Assembly: GCA_903870065.1 (NCBI GenBank)
Contig: CAIQBN010000375.1
Location: 1 to 45,495 of the forward strand
Direction of reading: 5' to 3'
DNA from: an uncultured beta proteobacterium
GTDB lineage: Bacteria; Pseudomonadota; Gammaproteobacteria; Burkholderiales; Burkholderiaceae_C
DNA length: 45,495 nt
The number at the start of each line of letters is the position of its first letter. The first letter of the stretch is position 1. Below the pieces are notes generated by a model. It saw only the letters and a list, made by a program, of their open reading frames with translations, did not search any database and had not been told where the DNA came from. Made by a program: the position numbers and the translations under genes. Shown here one piece after another: positions 38,970-45,495 of this stretch.

Positions 38970-39092
38970 GAAGGCTGCAAGCAAATGGAAAAGTCCATTG
39001 TGCGGCGACCTGCCCTATCGAACCTTAAACCGTATTAATTCCAGCACCTGGTGAAGTGCTGGCTGTGTGCCGGTTTTGCGGTTGGTAAAAAC

Positions 39093-39716
39093 TCAGGATG
39101 CGGCAAATGCGGCGTAGTACCGCTGTACGGCTGGTGTTTGCGCAATGCGCTGCATGTGCGCGTTCAGCTGTGGGGCATGTTGTTCCACCAAATCAGTGGG
39201 TATGTGGTCCATCCGGCCAGAGTTGAGCCCGCGCACATCCACAAACACTTTAAGGTCTGCCACGGTTAACCGGTTGTCGGCGAAGAACTCACCGCCATGT
39301 GCCTGCAACTGGCTTTGCAGCCAGCCAAGGTACTTCGGCATGGACCCATTGACCAGCGCCAGGCGGGCGGCTCTTTGTTCGTCACCCTTCATGCTAAAGC
39401 TAGGTCCGAGCTTGACGCCAGCTTCTTCCACCACATAGGACACCTCATCACACAACAGCGCCTGGTAGGCGTCAGTGGGGTAAAGACCGGCCAGCTTGCC
39501 GGCATAGCGCAACATGGCATCGCATTGGGTGACCTGAACGCCGTCGACGTGCAGCACAGGCACCTGACCAAAGGGCACTGTCTTGCGCACCTCGGCAAAC
39601 TCCGGGAATGTAAAGCGATGGTCTTCAAACGTGATGCCGCCAACCGCCAGCGCCAAGCGAATCGGCTCGGCACGGCCGCCGTGAAAATCGAAGTAGGACA
39701 GTTTTAGTTGGGGCAT
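39093..39716 (-). CDS. glutathione S-transferase (sigma-like)
   Basis: KLSYFDFHGGRAEPIRLALAVGG, QVPVLHVDGVQVTQCDAMLRYAGKLAGLYP. Confidence 0.92.
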   Translation of the reverse strand: MPQLKLSYFDFHGGRAEPIRLALAVGGITFEDHRFTFPEFAEVRKTVPFGQVPVLHVDGVQVTQCDAMLRYAGKLAGLYPTDAYQALLCDEVSYVVEEAGVKLGPSFSMKGDEQRAARLALVNGSMPKYLGWLQSQLQAHGGEFFADNRLTVADLKVFVDVRGLNSGRMDHIPTDLVEQHAPQLNAHMQRIAQTPAVQRYYAAFAAS

Positions 39717-39815
39717 AGTGGACTCTTGAAGTGGTTTGGATGTGGCAGTCCCGCGCAGCGGGGTGGCCAGCCGAATTCTAGGTGCGATTGCCGATTACGC
39801 TGACTTACGCCACTT

Positions 39816-40094
39816 TTATGCCACTTTGATGGCGTTGCCAAACGCCACACGGCCACGCACCATGTTGGCTTCCGGCTTTGGGTCGGAGTAGTACCACACT
39901 GCATCAGTAATCATCTCGCCGTTGATTAACAGCGAGTAATAACTGGCCTGGCCCTTCCATGCGCAACTGGTCTTGTGGTTGCTGAAGGTGACGTATTCTT
40001 TTTTCAATGTACTTTCAGGGAAGTAGTGATTACCTTCAACCAGCACAGTGTCTTCGCTCTCGGCAATGGTGATGTTGTTCCAGGTGGCTTTCAT
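39816..40094 (-). CDS. DUF427 family protein
   Basis: MKATWNNITIAESEDTVLVEGNHYFPESTLKKEYVTFSNHKTSCAWKGQASYYSLLINGE. Confidence 0.9.
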   Translation of the reverse strand: MKATWNNITIAESEDTVLVEGNHYFPESTLKKEYVTFSNHKTSCAWKGQASYYSLLINGEMITDAVWYYSDPKPEANMVRGRVAFGNAIKVA

Positions 40095-40301
40095 GAATTT
40101 TGGTTTCTCATTTTGGGTGGCTTGTTTCTGGTCCGTGCGGCCGAAGCGGACCCAACTATATCGCGCTCTCCGCCACGCACTATCAAAGCAGGTCAATCAA
40201 ATGCGGAGGTTAAAAGTGGCGGCAGTCGAACATGACGCCATGTTACTCAGCGGCAGAATTCTCTGAGGTGATGCCCCCACCATAACCATCGGAAATTGCC
40301 C

Positions 40302-40772
40302 TTATGGCAGTCCCGCCGTTTGCTTGGCGTGCAATTTGGCGGCAATGTATTCACCGTGGGTGACGTGCAGCAAGCCCGCTACCTTGCTGATGACGTGGTT
40401 TTCGTGCGCGTCCAAAACGCCATCCGCGTAGGCAACATCCCACATGTGCTCCACAACTTGGATTTTTTGGGCGTGGGTGAAGTGCTCGTTGATGGCGCTG
40501 GTGTAGTGAAAGTAATCGTTACTATTCTTGACTGAGCGTTCTGCTTGGACCAGCAGGTGTTCCATTTCGTCGTCTGTCAGTGCAAACTTGCCGCGCAGAG
40601 CCAAAACGGCTGCGCGACGTTCTGTGTCGCTGATGTTGGAGTCCGAGCGCATCACCTCCAGCAGTAACACGGCGGTGGCCAGCTGCAAGCCGTGTTCGTC
40701 GCTGACAGACAATGCGCGGTCCTGCGCGAGGTTGAAAAATTGGGCCAGCAGGGTTTTAAGAGGACTCAGCAT
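40302..40772 (-). CDS. TerB-like tellurite resistance/co-chaperone domain protein
   Basis: LQLATAVLLLEVMRSDSNISDTERRAAVLAL, VEHMWDVAYADGVLDAHENHVISKVAGLLHV. Confidence 0.88.
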   Translation of the reverse strand: MLSPLKTLLAQFFNLAQDRALSVSDEHGLQLATAVLLLEVMRSDSNISDTERRAAVLALRGKFALTDDEMEHLLVQAERSVKNSNDYFHYTSAINEHFTHAQKIQVVEHMWDVAYADGVLDAHENHVISKVAGLLHVTHGEYIAAKLHAKQTAGLP

Positions 40773-40939
40773 GTCCCCGATTGTGACCGGGTTAGTGCGG
40801 GCCGAGCACTGGCGCTGCGGAGTGAAACGTGCAAAAAAATCGTTGTATATCCATACGGAAACTACAAATGCGTCGCCGATGTGCCGTGTGCTGCACCAGC
40901 GCATGCCGTGGCAGATGGAGTCATCATTGTTCTGGGTGA

Positions 40940-40990
40940 AATGTTGCACCAGCCCTCGTCGTACAAGCGCTTATTGCTATTGAAAGTGCA
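40940..40990 (-). repeat. ~55-bp repeat copy between the TerB-like and zinc-ribbon genes
   Basis: Reverse complement TGCACTTTCAATAGCAATAAGCGCTTGTACGACGAGGGCTGGTGCAACATTT. Confidence 0.65.
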
Positions 40991-41026
40991 GCATTTAAGC
41001 GGCCAGGTTTTCTGGCTAAGACCGTG

Positions 41027-41764
41027 TCAGTCAAGCATGCTGGAGACCAGGGTAAGGCCTATCGACCACAAGTCCACTTCGGTTGATGCATTGCTGGTCA
41101 CAAGGGCGTTGCGTCGGGCGTGTGGCTCGCGCAGCGCGCTTTGACGGTCGCGCTCGAGCATGATCAGGGCGTCGGCCACGTCGGGAGTAGGGGCGCTGGC
41201 CGATGCCGACTTTGCTGCATGGGCATAGCCACGAAGGGCGCGTTCCACCGCCGTTGGGTCCAGCAGGGAGAAGGCCGAGCGGCAGTGCGGGCAGGCGTGA
41301 TCTGTTCGAAGATCTACCGGCGCACCACAGCTGCTGCAATGGATGACGTTAACTTGCCTGGCAATGTTGTCGATCTCCGGCCGGGTCAGGAAGCGCACAA
41401 AGCCCTTTTCAATCATGAACGACGAAAATGCGCTGAAGCGGCCATGCCCTTTGGCGCATCGGTAGGTGATGTAACGCCCGCTGCGCACCACATCAAAACC
41501 TTGTGTCAAGGTCGTGTTACAACGTGGGCAGTGCACTTGGGCTGCCAGCGGTTGGCGTGACGCTGCGCGTTGCTCATGCAACAATCTGAACAGATCGGCC
41601 ACTGCAGCGGGTGTCAGCTTCAGGTTCTCTTGCGGGTCAATCCACATGCCCTGGCAGTGAAAACACAAATCCAACTCAATAGTGCTCCCGTCATTGCCTG
41701 GCAGTGCGTGCACCTGCATGACTGAGTGGCACGATGGGCATGGGAGGGAATTTGATGGAGCCAT
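41027..41764 (-). CDS. zf-TFIIB-type zinc-ribbon protein
   Basis: CxxC pairs CPSCH...CFHC, CPRCN, CSSCG...CPHC. Confidence 0.8.
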   Translation of the reverse strand: MAPSNSLPCPSCHSVMQVHALPGNDGSTIELDLCFHCQGMWIDPQENLKLTPAAVADLFRLLHEQRAASRQPLAAQVHCPRCNTTLTQGFDVVRSGRYITYRCAKGHGRFSAFSSFMIEKGFVRFLTRPEIDNIARQVNVIHCSSCGAPVDLRTDHACPHCRSAFSLLDPTAVERALRGYAHAAKSASASAPTPDVADALIMLERDRQSALREPHARRNALVTSNASTEVDLWSIGLTLVSSMLD

Positions 41765-41787
41765 GGCGGTGTTGGCGAAAGGTATCC

Positions 41788-42903
41788 TTAGCCGGTGGTC
41801 AATTCGAAACTTCCCAGTGCCTTGGCATGGCCATTGAGAATTGCGTCAACCCGGTGCAGCCCCGGATAATGCTTGCGTGTGGTCATCTCGGCAAGGGATA
41901 TTTGCTTGTGTACGCGTTGTGTTTCGTGTGCGGCCAAATTCAGTATCTTGAGTTTGAACACTTTGGCGCGACTTTGGCCGTTGGCCTTGATGTAATGCAC
42001 TGAAAAGTCCACCAGAACCCGCTGGGGTTCCTCTGTGCTGTTGGTCACTTCAAACGCCACTGCCAGCCTGCCGCCAATCACCGCATGCTTCGGTTCAACA
42101 CTGGGCTGGCCAATTACCACATGGGCCAAGACGCCAAAGCCCAGCGCAGCGAGTGCATCCGGGTCGCCTCGTTTCACGGCAGAGCGCAGTGCGTGCTGGA
42201 CAATCCATTTCCGCTCGAATGTGGCGCCTTGCTGCCAGGCTTTTGCCGTGGCCGCCAAAAGGGCAGGGTGGTCTTTGCCGATGTCGTTGAGGTTGTTGGC
42301 AACCGAGCGCCGTACATACAGCGCCGGGTCGTCTTTCAGCTGCTCGAGCAGGGCTAGCACCGGCGCCGGATCGTGCTGAAATGCGCTCAAACGCGCAGCC
42401 CAGGGCAGCCTGGGCCGGGTGCCCTCGGACACCAGTCGGCGCACATGTTCGCTTGGGTCACGCGTCCACTCGGTCAGTCGCGCCAGCGTCGCTTCGGGAT
42501 GTTGTTGCAAAAAGGGCCGAATGCTGAACTCTGCGGTGAAGCGCTGGGTGAGCGTATGCTGCGCCTGCATCGACATTTCAAAATGCCCGAGCCCAAACTC
42601 AGCTACGAATAGGGTGTGTGGCAAGTAGAGAAATGACGCCATCGACAAGCCCGGTGCGCGGCCATGCGGTTGGTCGATGGATGCCAGCAAAATGTGCAGC
42701 GCTTCCCGGTAGTCGGATGGCAAATGCCGTTGCAGCGCACGTGCGATGTGTTTGCCACGAGGCATCAACGCCAGCGCGTCATAGCCGGTGAGTGCGTCGT
42801 GCAAGAAGGCACGCACCGCAAATTTTGGATGTACAGCAGCAACCATGCCGGCGATTGCCTGGGGAACATCAGGGCCATATTGGGCAACGAGGGGTTCAGC
42901 CAT
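41788..42903 (-). CDS. DNA alkylation repair protein (HEAT-like, AlkC/AlkD-type)
   Basis: FLYLPHTLFVAEFGLGHFEMSMQAQHTLTQRFTAEFSIRPFL, DPSEHVRRLVSEGTRPRLPWA, YVRRSVANNLNDIGKDHP. Confidence 0.85.
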   Translation of the reverse strand: MAEPLVAQYGPDVPQAIAGMVAAVHPKFAVRAFLHDALTGYDALALMPRGKHIARALQRHLPSDYREALHILLASIDQPHGRAPGLSMASFLYLPHTLFVAEFGLGHFEMSMQAQHTLTQRFTAEFSIRPFLQQHPEATLARLTEWTRDPSEHVRRLVSEGTRPRLPWAARLSAFQHDPAPVLALLEQLKDDPALYVRRSVANNLNDIGKDHPALLAATAKAWQQGATFERKWIVQHALRSAVKRGDPDALAALGFGVLAHVVIGQPSVEPKHAVIGGRLAVAFEVTNSTEEPQRVLVDFSVHYIKANGQSRAKVFKLKILNLAAHETQRVHKQISLAEMTTRKHYPGLHRVDAILNGHAKALGSFELTTG

Positions 42904-43547
42904 CAGGCGCGGTCTAAATCGCGAATCAGGGAAACGACCTTGGTGGTGATGATGTCAACCGCCGGCCCGTTTGCTCCATGCGGGAAAATCAGGTCGGCCT
43001 GGCGCTTGGTTGGTTCAATAAACTGCTTGTGCATGGGTCGCACCGTTTCGAGGTATTGCTTGACCACGCTATCGGTGCTACGCCCGCGCTCGGAAATATC
43101 ACGCTGCAGACGGCGGATAAAGCGCACATCAGCTGCGGTGTCGACATAGACCTTCAGCGACATCATCTTGCGCAGTTCGGCGTCAAACAGCGCAAACAAA
43201 CCTTCAATCACAATGACCGGCGCGGGCTTGACCGTAATCGTCTTGGTGGAGCGGTTGTGCAGCGTAAAGTCGTATACGGGCATTTCAATAATCTCGCCCC
43301 GGCACAGCGCTTGTACCTGCTGCATCATCAGCGGCCAATCAAACGCCTGTGGGTGGTCGTAGTTCGCTTTGCTCCGCTCCTCAGCAGATAAATGAGACTG
43401 CTCGTTGTAGTAGTCATCCTGCATCACCACCGCAGCCATTTCCGACCCGATCGAAGCGAGCACCTCACGCGTGACGGTTGACTTGCCACTGCCGCTGCCC
43501 CCTGCGACACCGATTACGAATGGCTGATGGTTGCGGGTGTTAGTCAT
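42903..43547 (-). CDS. udk: uridine kinase
   Basis: IGVAGGSGSGKSTVTREV, QDDYYNEQSHLS, NYDHPQAFDWPLM. Confidence 0.95.
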   Translation of the reverse strand: MTNTRNHQPFVIGVAGGSGSGKSTVTREVLASIGSEMAAVVMQDDYYNEQSHLSAEERSKANYDHPQAFDWPLMMQQVQALCRGEIIEMPVYDFTLHNRSTKTITVKPAPVIVIEGLFALFDAELRKMMSLKVYVDTAADVRFIRRLQRDISERGRSTDSVVKQYLETVRPMHKQFIEPTKRQADLIFPHGANGPAVDIITTKVVSLIRDLDRA

Positions 43548-43553
43548 GCGAAT

Positions 43554-45419
43554 TCACTTGCCCCAACTATCCTTCAACCCTACCGCCAGATTAAAAACGG
43601 GCTTGGTGCCCTGCACGTGGTCCACCCGGTCCGCCACAAAGTAACCGTGCCGTTCAAACTGAAATTTTTGATCTGGCATCGCATTGGCCAATGACGGCTC
43701 AACAATTGCAGTCACCACTTTCAAACTTTTCGGGTTCAGACTTTCGATGAAATCTTTGCCGCCCGCGTCCGGCTGGGCGTCCAAAAACAGGCGGTCGTAC
43801 ATGCGCACTTCGGCGTTAATGCCGTTGGCCACGCCCACCCAGGTGATGGCAGCTTTGACCTTGACGGATTCGCTGCCGGGGGTGCCGCTCTTGGTGTCAG
43901 GCACTACGGTAGTCAGTACTTCTGTGATGGTGCCGTAGATGTCTTTGATGCAGCCGGTGCACTCGATGACATAGCCGCCTTTCAGGCGCACCCTGTTGCC
44001 GGGAAATAAACGCTTGTAGCCCTTGGGCGGAACCTCTTCAAAGTCTTCGCGGTCAATCCAGACTTCCTTGCCAATCGTGAAGTGGCGTGGCGGCGGCGGC
44101 TCGACTCCGTGCGGCGCTGCTTCAGAAGAAGCGCCATGCGGCGCGTGTGGCAGTGCAGGCTGGGTGCACGGCTCCAGGTGTCCCGGGCCCATGACTTCGT
44201 CCCAGTTGGTCATGGTGAGCTTGACCGGGTTGAGTACAGCCATGCCGCGGTGGGCCTTGGTTTCCAGGTCGTCTCGCAGGCAGCCTTCCAGTGTGGAATA
44301 GTCCGTCCAACCACCGGCCTTGCTGGTGCCGGTGCGTTCGTGCAACAGGTGCAGGCTTTCCGGCGTGTAACCACGTCGGCGCAGGCCGACAATGGTCGGC
44401 ATGCGCGGGTCGTCCCAACCGTTGACTTTGTGGTCGTACACCAGCTGTGCCAATTTGCGTTTGCTAGTGATCACGTAGGTGATGTTGAGCCGTGAAAATT
44501 CGTATTGACGGGGTGCGGGCGCAGCCAGCAGGCCGCCTTCAATCAGCCGTTCGAGTAGCCAGTCGTAAAACGGGCGCTGGTCTTCAAACTCCAGCGTGCA
44601 GATGCTGTGGGTGATTTGCTCCAGTGCGTCTTCAATTGGATGGGCATAGGTGTACATCGGGTAGATGCACCATGCGTCGCCGGTGTGATGGTGGGTGGCG
44701 CGGCGGATGCGATAGATAGCCGGGTCTCGCATGTTGATGTTGGGGCTGGCCATGTCGATCTTGGCACGCAGAACCATGGAGCCATCTTCATGTTTACCAT
44801 GGCGCATTTCACGGAAACGCGACAGATTGTCTGCGGGCGTGCGGTTGCGAAACGCGCTGTCCACACCGGGCTTTCCGAAGTCGCCCCGGTTGATGCGCAT
44901 TTGCTCCACAGTCTGCTCGTCCACATAGGCGTGGCCAGCCTCAATCAGATACTCCGCCGCACGGTACATGAAGTCAAAGTAGTCGCTAGCCTGGTAGGGT
45001 TCAGCAGTGGGGGAGCCATTCCAGTTAAAGCCGAGCCATTTGATGGCGTCTCGGATGGAGTTGACGTATTCGATGTCTTCCTTCTCCGGGTTGGTGTCAT
45101 CAAAGCGCAAGTGACATATGCCACCGTATTCGCGGGCCAGACCGAAGTTGATGCAAATGCTTTTGGCGTGCCCAATGTGCAGGTACCCGTTGGGTTCGGG
45201 CGGAAAACGGGTACGTATTTTGGCTGGATCCAGCGGCGCTCCAGCGTGGTGCGCGGCGTCACCCGGACTGCCTGCCCAGCGTCGGCTGGAGTAGGTTCCT
45301 TTTTCCAGATCGTTGTCGATGATTTGGCGCAGGAAATTACTGAGTTTTGGGGCGTTGGCAGCGGTTGATGCAACTGCGCTGGTACTGGTGTTCAGATTCG
45401 TTGGGTTCGATGAGCTCAT
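43554..45419 (-). CDS. glnS: glutaminyl-tRNA synthetase
   Basis: RFPPEPNGYLHIGHAKSICINFGLA (HIGH), LRFDDTNPEKED, VITSKRKLAQLV (KMSKS-like). Confidence 0.97.
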   Translation of the reverse strand: MSSSNPTNLNTSTSAVASTAANAPKLSNFLRQIIDNDLEKGTYSSRRWAGSPGDAAHHAGAPLDPAKIRTRFPPEPNGYLHIGHAKSICINFGLAREYGGICHLRFDDTNPEKEDIEYVNSIRDAIKWLGFNWNGSPTAEPYQASDYFDFMYRAAEYLIEAGHAYVDEQTVEQMRINRGDFGKPGVDSAFRNRTPADNLSRFREMRHGKHEDGSMVLRAKIDMASPNINMRDPAIYRIRRATHHHTGDAWCIYPMYTYAHPIEDALEQITHSICTLEFEDQRPFYDWLLERLIEGGLLAAPAPRQYEFSRLNITYVITSKRKLAQLVYDHKVNGWDDPRMPTIVGLRRRGYTPESLHLLHERTGTSKAGGWTDYSTLEGCLRDDLETKAHRGMAVLNPVKLTMTNWDEVMGPGHLEPCTQPALPHAPHGASSEAAPHGVEPPPPRHFTIGKEVWIDREDFEEVPPKGYKRLFPGNRVRLKGGYVIECTGCIKDIYGTITEVLTTVVPDTKSGTPGSESVKVKAAITWVGVANGINAEVRMYDRLFLDAQPDAGGKDFIESLNPKSLKVVTAIVEPSLANAMPDQKFQFERHGYFVADRVDHVQGTKPVFNLAVGLKDSWGK

Positions 45420-45445
45420 GCTGCAGATTCTAGACGCCGAAAAAA

Positions 45446-45471
45446 AAGGCACACCGTCAATGGTGTGCCTT
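45446..45471 (-). terminator. Rho-independent terminator (minus strand) of a gene beyond the right edge
   Basis: AAGGCACACC-gtcaat-GGTGTGCCTT, followed on the minus strand by a T-run. Confidence 0.8.
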
Positions 45472-45495
45472 GTGATTGGCAACCGGGGTTGCCAA

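Noticed and set aside
39041-39062. Hairpin CCAGCAC-N8-GTGCTGG downstream of the GST gene
   Set aside because: Possible terminator, but no clear T-run follows on the minus strand
40302-40772. TerB-like protein as a tellurite-resistance or phage-defence locus
   Set aside because: Isolated TerB-domain protein with no other ter genes; the domain is common in housekeeping contexts
1-45495. CRISPR arrays, IS elements, prophage or toxin-antitoxin modules
   Set aside because: No regularly spaced direct repeats, transposase, integrase, phage structural or TA-like gene pairs were seen in the ORF track

Overview
This 45.5-kb window is a gene-dense, moderately GC-rich chromosomal segment. Gene content, gene order and one dispersed repeat family suggest a Burkholderiales/Comamonadaceae-type betaproteobacterium (inference). 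Most genes are housekeeping: pyrB-pyrC', plsC, an iron-type ABC transporter without a binding protein, tRNA-Arg(CCU), cytochrome c, a KefB-type antiporter, trmL, comF, a complete caa3-type cytochrome oxidase operon (coxBA-ctaG-coxC-SURF1-ctaA-ctaB-SCO), rpoH, a Ser/Thr kinase with a cNMP-binding domain, an NnrS-like/DUF2249/hemerythrin cluster, udk and glnS. No phage, CRISPR, IS element or classical defence island was seen. The most interesting signals are: (1) about 8 copies of a ~55-bp imperfect palindromic repeat, several inside coding sequence, one of which supplies the start and signal peptide of a SCO protein; (2) a perfect CIRCE operator upstream of rpoH; (3) an FNR-type box upstream of a bacteriohemerythrin; (4) an orphan run of hairpins ending in a minus-strand terminator, possibly an sRNA; (5) a 5'-truncated Ig-like surface-protein remnant beside tRNA-Arg; (6) a translationally coupled His-rich 12-TM/DUF2249/hemerythrin operon; (7) a second Sco-like CxxxC protein in the cox operon. 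All calls come from reading the sequence and the ORF track; no searches were run.
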